Positions 23,100-36,004 of a stretch of 64,000 bases of DNA are shown piece after piece. The stretch is from the NCBI GenBank assembly GCA_022578965.1, contig MU400675.1:28780-92779 (forward strand), written 5' to 3'. The translations under genes were made by a program, and so were the position numbers. The stretch comes from Xylaria sp. FL1777 (lineage: Eukaryota > Ascomycota > Sordariomycetes > Xylariales > Xylariaceae). A model generated the notes under the pieces. It made no database searches. It was not told the origin of the DNA and was given only the letters and a program-made list of their open reading frames with translations. Position 1 is the first letter of the stretch, and every line of letters begins with the position of its first letter.

Positions 23100-23747
23100 A
23101 TACTAATAACTGTTAGTATATACTAGCAGAATAATATAAGCGTTTTGATTAAAAACGCTTGCGAGGTAAAAAAAAAAGCTACAGGTTAAAATGTTTAACT
23201 TTGTATTTTGCAAAAAAGCAGAAAAACAAATATAAAATATGTTAAAAAGCAAACAAAAATAAAGTTTAGTTTTTAGCTTATTATTATGCAAAAAGCTTCT
23301 TAAAACTTTTAATGTATTAAATAAGAAATATTATAGTGCTTTTATATTATGGATTGCAAAAAATATATAAAATAAAAAAAGCTTTTATTAATACGATTTT
23401 ATAGCGTGCTTTTTTAATTTCTTAAATAATGCAGCTTTTAATAGGTTATTTTATGTATGTTTATTGCTGTAATAAAAGATAAGTTAACTAAAATAATCTT
23501 AGTTATAAGCTTTGCTTAATAAGTTTTTTTTAAGGTATAATATAACAATTAAACTGCTATTGCTAAATGTAATGCTTAAAACAATTAGTTAGTAGTTTAT
23601 ATATTATTAATTGTTTTTTTTTGTAGTTTTATTTTATAAAATTGTATTAAACTAGGTTTTAATAGCTATAATTTTAGCAGATTTAAGTTTTAAAATAATT
23701 AAGCTGCTAGTTTTAAGAATATTAAAAGCAAAAAAACTTATAATAAG

Positions 23748-23905
23748 TAAGTTTAGTAAAATATAACAGTAAAAAGTAAATTAAAGCAGTTAAGTAAGCA
23801 TTATGTAAGCTTGCTAAAATATAACAGTAAAAAGTAAGTTAAAACAGTTAATTTAGCATTATATAAGCTTGCTAAAATATAATAGTAAAAAGTAAGTTAA
23901 AGCAA
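23748..23905. repeat. Tandem repeat, three units of about 62 bp
   Basis: Three units share AAAATATAAYAGTAAAAAGT plus AARTTAAARCAGTTAA plus GCATTATRTAAGCTTGCT, with few differences. Confidence 0.85.
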
Positions 23906-24089
23906 ATTATAAATAATTTATAAAAAAGAATAGCAAAAGCAGAAATAAAAAACAGTAGTACTAAATATTTACAAAAAAAAAACTATTTTAATTATAAAAA
24001 CATATAAAAATAATAAGCATATATTAAAAATTTATTAATTAGTAATTATAGCAAAAAATATATTATATATATGTTTATAAAACTATTAA

Positions 24090-24182
24090 TAGTTATTATT
24101 ATTATAATTACCCTTGCTATTAAAAAAGTTATAGTTATTCTTGCTACTAAAAAAGTTATAGTTATTTTTGCTGCTAAAAAAG
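24090..24182. repeat. 30-bp tandem repeat
   Basis: Three units of CTAAAAAAGTTATAGTTATT plus YTTGCTRYTA, just before the clear part of the giant decayed frame and in phase with it. Confidence 0.8.
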
Positions 24183-27100
24183 AATTTATTATTACTATTA
24201 TTATTTAGCGAACTAGAAAAAATAAAAAGAAAATAAAAACTAAAAAACTTTAGCTTTATGTTTAGCAAAACAAAATAAGCATACTAATTTAATTCTAGCT
24301 AAAAAATATTTGCAGTATTTTTATAATAAGTTATATTTTTTTACTTGTTTATAACTATTAAAAGCACTATAAAAAAAAAATAGTAAAACTTGCTAGGATT
24401 AAATATATAAGTAGATTTAATAACAGAATTAATAAAGCATTTAATTAAGTAGTGCTTATAAAATACTAAAATAGTTATAAGATTGTTTTAAGTTATAGTG
24501 CTAAAAAGCTATTTATTAATAAAAAAGCAAGCAGCAAAATTGTTATTATAAGAAGTAGTGCAAATAATATAATTAGTATAATTTTAAAAAAACAAAAGAA
24601 GATTTTTTTTAAGAATATTTACAAAAGTAAACCTTAGAATATTTAAACTTAGCTAAACATAAGGTTTAAATTAGCTAAAGCTAAAGTTTATTAATATTAA
24701 TACATAATTAAAAGTATAAAGATGTTTTTTTAACAATAGCTTATTAAACAAAAATATAGCACAAGTAATAGTATTAAACGTAGCAAAACACTAAAAAAAG
24801 TTTTTAATAAAAATATTTGCTAAAGCGTTAACTAAAAATAAGCATTAGTAGTAATAAAGCAAAAGCAAAAGGTTTTGCAAAATATATATTAAAGTTAAAT
24901 AAAAGCGCGCTTTTTTAAATAAAAAACCGCAAAACTAGCTTTTTAAGCGCTTTACTAAATTTGTACGTAAGCTGCTTTTTTGCTTAATTTTGCTGTTTAA
25001 AATTTGCAGCTTTTTAATTTAGGATTTTTATATTATAATAAAACTTGCTAGCTTATATATATAGCTACGTAGTATTAGCTTTACTAGCTATTTTTTTAAA
25101 GGTTTTATAAAAAAAAACAGTTGTTTTAAAGAATATATAATTTATAAATTAATAGTAAATATTAATTAAGCGTAAAGTGCTAAGCAAATTAACAAAAAGT
25201 AGCTTTATAAAAGCGTAGCACTTATAAATAGTATGCTTATAAGCATAGTTAAAACATATTTGCTATAAATATAAGCTGCTTTAATTATAATAAATAAAAC
25301 ATTTTAAGCAATAAAAGTTTTAGAAGTAATATTTGCTAGCTTTATATATATAAACAGCGCTTTTTTTTTAGTAGTAAAAAACGAGCTTAAAGAGCTATTT
25401 AATATTAGCTAATGCTTTATAGAACTAAAAACTGTTTTAAGCTTAAAACAAGCAAACAAAAAACTAAGCAAGCTTAGCATAAATATAAAAAGTAAAGCTA
25501 AAGCAAAGATTGCTTAAAAAGCTATAAAAGCTAGTTTAAACTAAGTTAATAATAATAATGTTAACTTTTGTTTTTTGAACGCTATAACTTATGTATATTT
25601 AAACTAGCTTTAAGTATTACTTAGCAAAGTAAAGCTTTTATATATGCTTGCAAATATTGCTTACTTATGCGTTATATAAAAAAATAATAATAATGGACGC
25701 TTTTTTAGCTAGGTTATTATAGCTTGCAAAAATGCTTTAAATGTTAAATTTAAATAAGCTTAGCATAAGTACGCAAGCTAAACATGCATTAATATTATTA
25801 GTAAAGCTTATATTAATAATATGCTTATTATTGCTTTGCATATTATAAACAAAAGAAAAGCTTTTTGCGTTTTATAATACTGCTATTTATATAAACTTAC
25901 GTATATAAGCAATTATAATGTTATTAAAGTAAATATTATAATAGTTTTAGGAAATTTGCTAAGTTTTATGCATTTAGTTATTATAAAAGATTTAAAAAGC
26001 AAATTAAAAAATATTGCTAATAAATTAATAGTTAGCATTTAAGTAAGCAAGCTTAATAGCGCTAAAATAAAAAAGCTTAATAGTAAGCGTAGTTTTTTGC
26101 TAAAGTGCAAAAAAGTTAAAGAAGTATAGCTTTTTTTTTTTAGTTAAATATATGTTTTTAGTAAAAACTAAAAAAAGTAATTATTATTTATTACTAAACA
26201 TAATAGTAATTTTAGCGTTAAAAAAAATAGTAATAGAAATTAAAGCAAAAGCTTTAATAATTTTAAAAGCTTTATTAATTTATAAAACGTTTAGCTTAAC
26301 GTATTTAGCAAAAAAGTAATAAATAAAAAGCATACAAATAAAAATAATAGTTTGCTGCAAAATAAACTAAACAAAAGCTACTATGTTTTTAAAATAACTT
26401 TTATAGCTTTATGTTTTTTAAAACGTAGAATTAGTAACGCAAATATTAAAGTTTTAAAAAATATTGCATATTATATTATTGTTAGTTTTATGCTAAAGCT
26501 TTTAAAAAACAACCTAAGTAATAAACTAAAGGAAGTTAAAAGCTATAAAAATATACTTATAACGCTTTATAGCAAAGCTTGTAAAGTTATAAACAAGCTT
26601 TTTAAAGTTAAGCAAATTAGCAATTTTGTTTTTTTTAAAAAGAATAGCAGCTTTGCTAGCAAAATAACAGAAAACTTGTAAAACTAAGGCTTTTTTAATA
26701 ATAAAGTAGTTGCTACTAAAGTTAACATTAAAAAAAACAAAAAACATTTTATTAGCAATATTGTTAAGCTGCTTATTATTATTAGCTATAATAAGTGCTA
26801 TAAAATGTTTAAAGAAAGCATTATTATTATTATTGTTTAGTTTGCTTGTTTTAAACTAAAAAACGTTAGGTTTAATAAAGGGCAAAGCTTTAAAAAGCAG
26901 GTTTATAGGCTTAAAAAAGAAGTTTTTGCAAAAGAAATTTTAATAATTGCTAGAAATTATTGCTATAGTTTTTTATTAAATACTAGCTTTAGTAATATTT
27001 AGTTTATTAAATAACAAAGCAAGTTTATTAGATTTTTTGTTAGTATAAAAAGCAATGCTTTAATAGTTTTTGTTAGTATAAACTTTAGTATAGCTAGAAA

Positions 27101-29315
27101 AAAAAAAAATGCTTTAAAAGTATAAAATGTTATGCTTTATTAAGTAAAATTATGCAAGCAAACGTTATTAGTTTAAAGCGCTAAAAAGTTAATTTATAGT
27201 AGCAAAAGCAGGTTTATTAAAGCAAAAAAGAAGCTAAGCGGTACTTTATAAAAAAAAAGCTGCAGTATTTTTTTTAAAAGGTAAAAAAACGTTAAAGCAT
27301 GCTAGCAAAGTATTTTAAATATATAGCATAACTTTTATATAAAAAGTTATAATTTTACTGCTACTTAAGCTATTTATAATAAGCTTAAAGCTATATAAAA
27401 GCTAAGTATTATTAAAAAAAATAAGCTGCTTTTGTTTTTTATATAGCTTGCTAATTAAAGTAATAAAGCAATTTAACTTGTTTTTTGTAAAGCTGTAAAA
27501 CAAGCAAATAAAGCTAGTTTTTTGCTATATTTATTATAATATAAGCTTTTTTTTTTAAAAACAAATAGCAAGCTTTATATTAATTTTGCTACTGTTTGTT
27601 ATAAAGAAAAACTACTATAAAGCAGCAAAAGCAAGCAAGCTAATAAGCAAGCAATTAAAAATAGCGCTAATGTATTTTTTAAAAGGTACGTTTTAAAACT
27701 TTTGTATAATATAGCAAAAAGCAGAAAAACTAGTAATATTAAAATGCAAAAAGTTTTTAAAGCTAAAGTTAGCAAACTATTGCATTTTTTTAGTAAAGCT
27801 AAAAATATTATTTAAGTTAACTATAGTAGCGCTAATAGCATATAACTAAGCAAAAGTAATATTAGTTTAAACAAACTAATATAGTAAGATTTTAAAAATA
27901 TAGTTTAACTGCTAAAACTTATAGGAAAGCTTATTTATAAATTTGTTTTAGTTAAACTTTTTTGCTATAATAATAGTAAGCATAGCAATTTAAACAAAGA
28001 GTGCTTTTCTTTAGTTTTTAAGCTATTTTAGAACTTTAAAAGCTTTAACGTTATATAGTTATATAGCAAACTTTTTTTATTCTTAGAGTATATTTATGTA
28101 AATAGTATTGCAAAAAAGGAAATTTTGCTAGTAATTAAAAAGCAAAACAAAAGCGTTACGCAAAAATTACTGCAGAACAAATTAAGTTATATGCTTTTAA
28201 TAAACAGCTAGTAACTTTATGTTATTATTATTATACTAAAGAAATAAATCTTTAAATGTTATATTTAAGAATTATTCCTACTTTTTGGCAATAATATGCT
28301 TATTATTATAATAAATAGTATTAAAAACTTATATTATAAAGGCTTGCTTAATATAAACAGTAAAAAGGTTCTTTATATAAGCTTTATTACTAAAAATATA
28401 TTTTTAAATAGCTTTATAAAATTGCTATAAGTTAATATTGCTTAAAGGTATAGCAAAAGAAAAGTATTTTATGTTGTATAGCTATATGCTAATATAATTA
28501 TTAATGCATAAAAAGATTAACTAGTTTTTAAAAAACATAAAAACAAAAAGCTAATAGTAGTTATATAGCGTGCTGTTTATTTAAATAAAATTAAATATAG
28601 CAATGCATTAAAACTTTTAGCGTTTAATAAACGTTAAAATGTTTTTGCTTTACTTAAACTTTTTATAGATTAAGGTAATAAAGCGTGCTAATTATTTATA
28701 AATATTTATGAAGATTTTTAGGTTTTTTTGCTAAGTAATATAAACTTAGCTATTAAAAGAAATATTGTTTAACTTATAAAATATGCTTTTATAAAAGCAG
28801 TTATTATAAAATTTTTTATAAAGATTAAAATTTTTGTTTTTAAACTTTCTTTTAAAAAAGACTTAAGCTTTAAAAGCTTTATAAAGTATAGCTAACAAAG
28901 CAAACTACAAAATAATGTAAGTATTTTTTCGGAAAAAAACAAAGCGTATATATACAAAAGCAACATTAAATAGCTTTTTATGTTTAGCATAAAAGTTAAT
29001 ATAAGCTTACAAATGCTTAACGTAGCAATAGTGCTAGCTAGATTTTTTTGCTTATATAACTGCTTTAAAAATAAATATATTAAGGCTATTTTATAGAAAA
29101 GCATTTATGCTGCAGTTAGCAGTAAAAAATTAATGTTGCTTGTTATTAATAACATAAATAATAAAAAAGCTATTAAAAGCTTAAACGTTAATATATGTTT
29201 TTGCAAAAACTGTGCTATGCTTATTTTTAGCATAATAATAACTATAAATAAAGCAATAAAACGTATGCTTTTTATTAGCATTATTTATGTTTATTATAGT
29301 ATAAAAACCAAATAA
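24183..29315 (+). pseudogene. Decayed giant reading frame (about 1710 codons), unknown protein
   Basis: A single plus-strand phase remains coding-like for 5.1 kb with no frameshift, ending at TAA 29313. In 25182-25720 this phase has 11 stops, the other two forward phases 28 and 23. In 25182-26681 it has about 24 in 500 codons, and in 28083-29315 about 19 in 410. A 110-codon part (26352-26681) and the last 60 codons (29133-29315) are fully open. Segments include FSELEKIKRKQ (N-terminal side), VIIACKNALNVKFKQAQHKY, FKKQVYRLKKEVFAKEILII, and a Cys pair CFCKNC near the C-terminus. Retained CAA codons mostly follow a purine. No transposase, reverse-transcriptase or helicase motif can be named; YINNMLII near 25830 only superficially recalls a reverse-transcriptase box. 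A large transposon-encoded protein or a repeated large fungal gene are the options. The start is uncertain; in-phase sequence continues upstream to about 24063. Confidence 0.55.
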
Positions 29316-29366
29316 CTAACTTTGTTTAAAAGTTATAATATAATTAAATATATAACCTTAAAGAAA

Positions 29367-30461
29367 TGTAAGGTTAAATAAGCAAAAAATACTAGCGTTA
29401 TTATTTTTTAAAAAAAAACAAATAAAATAAAAAAAAGCTATAGTAAAAGTAAAAAAGAAGTAAAAAGCCTTTTGTTAACTTTTTTTGTTAAAGCGTTGTT
29501 TTTTATAGTTATATATCTTAAAGTATATTTTAGAGCTATTTGCTTTAAAAGAAAAAGTGCTATAAATAGCAAAGTTGCTAAAAAGTTTACTTAAACTGTT
29601 ATAAAAACTAGCATTTAAAGCGTTAATAAAAGGGTTATTTTAGTTATTAGCAAAGTTATTTTAGTTATTAACAAAAGGGTTATTTTAAGCGTTACTAACG
29701 TTATTAAGTAAGTTATTTTAAGTATTACTAGCGTTACTAGGTTTATTATTGCTATTACTAAATAAGTTATTTTACTTTTTATTACTATTATTATTTTTTT
29801 TAATATTAGTTTTTATATAAAATAAGTCTAGAATTTAAAAAATATTATTAGCTAAAGCTTTGCAAAGCAGTTTTGTTTGTGCATTAAGCAAAGCTTTAAA
29901 AGTAAGATTTTTTAGCAAATAAATAAGCAGCATATTGCTAAAGCAAATAAAAAAAGCTCTTAAAGCTAACTAAAAAAACGCGCAAAAAGATTTAAGTTTT
30001 AATAAAAATGTATTATTATTTTAATGTTTTTAATAAAAAATTGCATATTAGTACTAAAAAAAACGTTTATAAGCAAATTTATTGCAAGTTATATATTAAG
30101 CTTAAAACTTTTTAACTTTAAGCATATTAATTAAATATTTAAAACTAGTAGCAAAATAAATAAACATATTAAAATTAATTGTTAAGCTTATAATATTACT
30201 ATTAAAAGAAATAAAGCGATTATAATTATTAATTAGTAAGTATGCTAAAGTATATGTAGTATTTAAAGCAAGCTGCAGATTTTTTTGCAAAACTAAATAA
30301 AACAAGTAAAGTTATTAATTGTTGTTTAGCTATATAAAAGTGCTATAAAACATAACAGCATAATTTTTGCAAATAATAATAAGCTTTAACTTAGTTAAAA
30401 GATTAGCAAAAAAATTAAACTGCTTTATGCTTTAAGTAAAATTTATAAGTACTTTACTTAG
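29367..30461 (-). pseudogene. Decayed minus-strand gene with Asn/Ser-rich repeat region
   Basis: Reading on the minus strand from about 30461 to 29367, one phase has about 19 stops in 365 codons. The part at 30305-30105 is fully open (67 codons: LAYLLINNYNRFISFNSN, then NMFIYFATSFKYLINMLKV). Further on (about 29790-29620) the frame crosses a repeat coding for Asn/Ser/Phe-rich units such as NNPFVNN and NNFANN. Given the GA-to-AA decay, these were plausibly acidic Asp-rich units. Its end lies about 50 bp from the end of the plus-strand giant frame, tail-to-tail. Family not recognised. Strand choice rests on the low stop count and the open 67-codon block. Confidence 0.45.
29622..29790. repeat. 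Imperfect GTTATTTTA-based repeat
   Basis: Units of GGGTTATTTTAGTTATTARC and shorter or longer variants (about 18-30 bp, always near multiples of three), six or seven copies. They form the Asn-rich repeat region of the minus-strand decayed gene. Confidence 0.7.
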
Positions 30462-32522
30462 TAATAAAATATATTGTAGTAATATAGTATAATATAATAA
30501 GGAATTTTAAGTAAAATCTAGTATTATAGTAAAAAAAAAATCAAATTATGGAAAAAAGATGCATTACTTATTAAGAAATAAAAAAGCATAAATTGTAAAA
30601 AGCTAGCAAGTAAATTAAGTAATATACGATTTAAAGTAATAAGTAATACTTATTATAGCATTTAATGTTTATAAGTTAATTTTAAAGAATAAAGTTTTAA
30701 AAGGCAGCAAATAAAAAACTAAAAAGCGTACAAACAAAAGTATAAAAGTTTACAAAAGTTAAAACAAAGAAAAATAAGCTAATATACTTAAAATAAAAGT
30801 AATAAAGTTAAAATGCATAAAAATTAAGCGTTTAAGGTAAAATAAAAAATATAATATAATAAGTTAATTAAAAAATAGCTATTAAAGTTAAAATAAAACA
30901 AGTAAGTATTTAAGTACTTAAGCAAGTTATAAGTATTAATTTACTTATAATGTTATGCTAAAAGAAAAGATTATTATTTTTTATTTAAAAAAGGATAAAG
31001 TTATAATAAAACTTTTAGTAAACGTAAACCTTACGTTTGCACTAATAATACTAAACAGCTAATTAAACTGTTATGCTTAAAATAACATAAAATAATAAAA
31101 GTAGCATAAGAAAAAAAAAGTAAAAAAAATAAAATAAAACAAAAATAGTAAACATATATATGTATAGTAAGCAAAAAAAAAGCGTGAATACTTAAATACT
31201 TTAGGTAAATAATATATTAAGCAGTAAAAAAAAAAAAAAAAAAGCATAATAAGTAAATAGTTATTACTTTAAAACTACAAATAGTTTTGCGTTAAGTAAG
31301 TAAATTGCTAAATATATTACTTAGTTATATTTAAAGCAAAAGTAATAAATATGTTATATACTTAAATAATAATTATGTTATAGCAATCGAAATAATTCCT
31401 TTATTAAAAGAAAAACAATTTACTTTATACTAAGTTTACTATTACATATGTTAACTAAAAGAAAAATAACTTACTTTATACTAAGTTTACTATTATGCTT
31501 TAATAAGTGCTTGCAGCATTAAAATAGCTGCAGGAGTTAAAAAACTAAAATAAGGAAAAAAATTTAATGTTTTAATAAAAATATTATATCTAAATAAAGC
31601 TTTTAATTAAAGTAGCTAATTAATGTTGAATTAATTAAGCAAAAAGAAATAAAACTATATATTAAAGCAAACTTAAATATTATTGCATACTTTTTATACG
31701 TTATACTTAAATTAAACAAAATAACTATACTTTGTAAATATTACTAGTTAATGTAAATAAAAGTAATAGCGTTTTAAAGTAAAATATATTTTATGTTAAA
31801 TAATAAAGTTATAAAAAGCTTACAAAAAACATAAAAGCACAACATTAGCTAAGCAAACATATTAAATTTAAAAAGGTAAGCAAACTAAGCAAAGCAATAT
31901 AGCTATAAAGCTAAAATATTTATTAATAAAAAAAAGGAACTTATAAGCAATATAAATAAATATGTTAATAAAAAAGAAATAAGCTAAAGCTTTTAAAGTA
32001 AAATTTAAACTTATATTTTTAACTTTTAATAATAAACTTAAAGCTACGCTTTTGCGAAGTATTAAAAAACGAAAACATTAAGCTTTTAAACGCTAAAATA
32101 GCTAAAAAGCTAACTATAATAAACTAAATTATAGCTAAAAAGCAGTATATAATATTTATAAAACATAGTTTAATAAAAGTTATATTATATTATATAAAAC
32201 GTATTAAAAAACTTTATTAGCGTTAATTTTAATTTTTGATTTTGTTTAAATAAGTTTGTTTTAAAGTTATTTATAATTTAGTAAAGCTACTATTGCTAAT
32301 TATTAAAGAAATAATATTAAGTAGCAAAAATGTTTATTTGCTATAAAGCATTAATATAAGCAAAGCTAGTATTTTTGTTGTTTTATTTAAACGTAAAACT
32401 AAAAATACTATTTAAGCTAATAAATAAAATGCCTAGTAAGCAAATATTAAAAAAGCTACTGCTAAGCTATTTAAAATAAGAAATAAAAAGCTAATAAGCG
32501 TATATAAAAGCATAAACTTTAG
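30462..32522. other. Unassigned degenerate sequence
   Basis: Contains a poly-A run near 31226-31243 and the 51-bp duplication listed separately. From about 31980 to 32520 there is weak plus-strand coding character, too stop-rich to call. No other structure recognised. Confidence 0.5.
31405..31497. repeat. 51-bp tandem duplication
   Basis: TAAAAGAAAAAYAAYTTACT plus TTATACTAAGTTTACTATTA starts at 31405 and again at 31456. Confidence 0.85.
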
Positions 32523-33059
32523 CTAAGTTAACTTTACAAGTTAGCTTTTTATATTTGTTAGTAAAAGTAAAAAGTTGCCTTTAAGCGTTAAAAATTTTAT
32601 TCTTTAAAGTGTTAGCTTGATTTTTTTGATTAAATATTTTTTTCTAGTTTTGTGCAACTAAATATATATTAAAAGCAAGCTGTTTTACAAACGTAGCGCT
32701 ATAAGCTTGTTTTTTTTTTACTTTAAGGTTTAGTTTTTTAAGTAAAAATAATGCATTTATAATCTTTGTTTAAAAAAAAAAAAAATTAGCAGTTTTTTAA
32801 GTTTTTTGCTAAACAAAAACGTTAATTATGTTTTATTACACGTTTATTTTTATACAGCACTGCGTTTTTTTATGTGCTAGCTAAAGTTAACGCTATTGTT
32901 TTTTATTATACTAATACTGCTTGTTTTTTTTTTTTTTTAATGCTAATATATAGCTGCTGCTTTTTTGTTTTAGCGCTTATGTATAGCTGCTTTTTTTACT
33001 TCGTAAGCTTGCTAAGATCTTTTGTTAGCTATTTTTTAATAAAGCTGCTTAAGTTTTAA
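32523..33059 (+). pseudogene. Decayed frame ending in hydrophobic, Cys-rich segment
   Basis: One phase has about 14 stops in 179 codons. The last 61 codons (32874-33059) are open and strongly hydrophobic, with several Cys (LIYSCCFFVLALMYSCFFYF), possibly one or two membrane segments. Alternatively the bias comes from T-runs. Upstream it reads SSFVQLNIYQKQAVLQTQRY (* as Q). Family not recognised. The phase becomes stop-rich after 33060. Confidence 0.35.
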
Positions 33060-34480
33060 CATATATTTATTAAGCTACTAAGTAAGCATATTAATAATTC
33101 GGTGTATTAATATAACTAAAGCTAAAAGCAAAGCATAATAACTTTTATAAATATAATTATCGCTTTTTTTAGCTTTATTATGTTATATAGCAGCAAAGTT
33201 AGTTTTTTTTTTGTAAATCTTTGCTTAATTTAAAGCTTAAGTAATATTATAATCTTTCTATTGCACGATTTAATAAAGCTAAGTACTAATAAGCAAGCAA
33301 GTTAAATAAAACAAGGAAAACTAAGTAAAATTAAAAAACAAGTTAGTAATATTGCTTATATAGCTAACTATATAACAAATACTGTTAGTATGTGTTTTGC
33401 TAAGCTTGCAAAAGCAGAACTTTTTATTTATATTAAAGTTTAAAAAAGTAGCGTTTTAAGTGCTAATAAAGTCTTTAAAAACAAAATAACTTAAGTAGTC
33501 TAGCAGATTGTTTTTTATTTATTATATTAGTTTTTGCTTTAAAACATTCTAAAACTAATTTTATTATATTTTTAATACTTAAAAGCAAATATAAGTAGCT
33601 AAAAATAAATAAAAATAAAAAAACAAGCTAAAAACTTTAGTTATATGCAAAATAAAAAAAAATAGTTTAATAAAGTTAAGCAGTAATATAAGCAAGTTTT
33701 TATTGCTATAGCTAAAAGATTTATGTTTATTAAAATAAACTATATATTTAACTTATAATAATACAAAGTAAATAAACTGTTTAGTAGTAAAGTAATCTTT
33801 TTGAAGTTTATTAAGCACTTTGCTAATTAAAGAGGTTAATTTTACTAAAAAGAAAAAAATAAAAAAAAATGCAACTTTGTTATATAAAAATTTATAATTA
33901 TGCTATTTAATAGCATTAATGCTAATTTTTAGTACTTTATTTAAAAAAAGCTTGCAAATTATTTTTAAATTAATTTTATAAAGCTTTTTAAGTTGCTATA
34001 TTTTTATATAATTTGCAACTTTTTTTTTTAAAAGCTGACTTATTAATACAAGATTTATAAAATTTTTAGCTATAGTTATACAGTATAAACTAATAAAAAA
34101 AATGTTATAAAAATAAACAGATGCTTTTTGCAAAAAAGCTTTTAGCTAAAAACTTTTTTTTAGTTTAGCTATTAAAAAAACTATTAAAGAAGCTTTACTT
34201 AAGTGTTTTATTACTAGTTATATAAAAAGTAGTTTAATACTAGCTTTATTATAATTTATTATAGTTAACTAGTTAACATAGTTAGTAAAAACCTGCTTTG
34301 TACGTAATAAAAGCTAATAATTATTAATTTTAAAAGCAGCATATTTTTAATTCTGCTTAAATATAAGCAAAACTTAATTAATATTTATTTTACGAGGTTT
34401 GTTATTATAAAGTGTAGCAAAGTTAAAGCAGATAGCTTTTAAAAACACTATAGTAATAATAAATAGTACTAAGAAAATTA
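33060..34480. other. Unassigned degenerate sequence
   Basis: Ordinary decayed AT-rich sequence. No frame with clearly reduced stops, no repeat unit recognised. Confidence 0.5.
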
Positions 34481-35060
34481 AATTTAGCAAAAAAAAAGAA
34501 ATAAAAAAGGAAGTACTTTATAAAAAAATAAAGCTAAAGCTATAAAGTAAGCAAGCTATAAACATAAATACTTAGAAAAACAAAAACGTAAATGTTAAGA
34601 AAAAATAAAGCAAAGCTTAAGTTTAACAAAAAAAAAGTAAAAAAGTATAGTTAAAAAATAAAGAAAATATAAAACACTTAGCAAAAAAAGATATAATTAG
34701 TACTAAAAAGATTAATTAATATATATGTATTAATAAAAAAACAAAATATAGTAAAAAAAGTAATAAAAAAAGTAGTAAAAGAAGTAATAAAAAAAAAAGT
34801 AAAAGAAAAAGTGCATAAAAAGAATACTTATTAAAATAATACTAAAAAGTATAATTTTAGCAAAAATAATAGTAATAAAAATAATGCTTATATAAATAGT
34901 TTTTAAAAGATTAATTTTAATAAAGTTGTTGTAAATGTAGTAATTACTAGTAAAAGTAATAGTAAAAAAAGAGTAATGCTTATAAAAGTAAAATTTGCAA
35001 AATTAATACAAATAAAGTTAGTGCTAGCTAAAAGGCAAAATAAATAGTTAAACTAGGCTA
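34481..35060. other. Purine-rich (A/G) stretch on the plus strand
   Basis: Long runs of AAAAAAG, AAAGTAATAAAA and AAAGAAGT motifs, most regular at 34740-34815. Translated forward it gives a Lys/Ser-rich stretch (for example KKSSKRSNKKKSKRKS). Under GA-to-AA decay that could derive from a Glu/Ser-rich acidic region. No continuous frame is supported. Confidence 0.5.
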
Positions 35061-35648
35061 AATAAAAAATGCAAAAGCAAAAAATAGCTAAGTTAGTTTT
35101 AGTTATAAAAAAGGTGCTATTATATAAACACTTAAATTTAAATAGGTAAAAATAAAAGTTATAAATATTTAAATAGCTTTAAAAAATAAAAGTTAAACTA
35201 ATAGCTAATATTTATATTAAACCTATTATTTATTAGCAGGTATAAAAAAGCTACAACTAAACAATGTTAATAATTAAACTTACTAAAAGTATATTTTAAC
35301 TAATAATGCTAGTTTTAGTTTAAGGCTTAATTAAGCATATATATAAAGTTTAATATAATATAACAGCAGGGCTAAAAAATAAAGTTAGATTTTTTTAATT
35401 AAAAAGCAGCTAAAAACATAATTAAAAAAGCAATAGCATAAATTTAACCTTTAGATATTATTTAAGCTAATTAGCAGTATATATTAAAACTTAAAATAAA
35501 AAATAAGTATAATATATTATAAGCATAACTAGAGAAAAAATAAAGGTATAATATAAAAAATAGCTATATAAAGTGCAAAATTACAATATATGAGGTAAAA
35601 TTAAGGTTTTGCGGCTTGTTTAGTGGTGTAAAGCATATAGTATACTAA

Positions 35649-35667
35649 AAAAAAAAAAAAAAAAAAC

Positions 35668-35698
<31 letters not shown>
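35649..35698. repeat. Poly-A tract
   Basis: About 50 bases of A interrupted by one C and ended by a G. Confidence 0.95.
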
Positions 35699-36004
35699 AT
35701 TAAAAATATAAAAAAATAAAAAAAATATTATAAAAATAAATTAATATATTAATTATTGCTTTATAGCAGTTTTTATTTTAACTTTTAGCGCTTTTAACCT
35801 TTGATTTTTTTAATATTTATTATATAAAGCTAAGTTTTTTTTTAATACTTCTTAAGAAAACTTAAAAATTATTAATATTAAGTTTTTATTTATAACTATA
35901 GCTTAATAGCTACTTTTTAATGGCCTAACTTTATTTTAGTAATAAATACTTTTAATAATTAGCTATTAAGTTAATAAAAACTTTGCTATTATATTTTAGT
36001 TAAA

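Noticed and set aside
23103..23291. 62-codon minus-strand open frame directly after the 22.65-23.10 kb relic
   Set aside because: The plus strand over the same bases continues the upstream coding-like phase with natural composition. The minus frame is hydrophobic and could be its antisense. Left uncalled.
25815..25850. YINNMLII as a decayed YIDDMLII reverse-transcriptase box in the giant frame
   Set aside because: No other reverse-transcriptase motif lies at the expected distances, and the following sequence does not fit Ty1/Copia or Ty3/Gypsy polymerases. Treated as coincidence.
26526..26747. 73-codon minus-strand open frame
   Set aside because: Antisense to a fully open plus-strand block of the 24-29 kb relic; shadow.
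28892..29104. 70-codon minus-strand open frame
   Set aside because: Antisense to the 3' part of the 24-29 kb relic; shadow.
35649..35698. Poly-A tail of a retroposed element
   Set aside because: No recognisable element body or target duplication next to it; similar A/T homopolymers occur at many places in the window.
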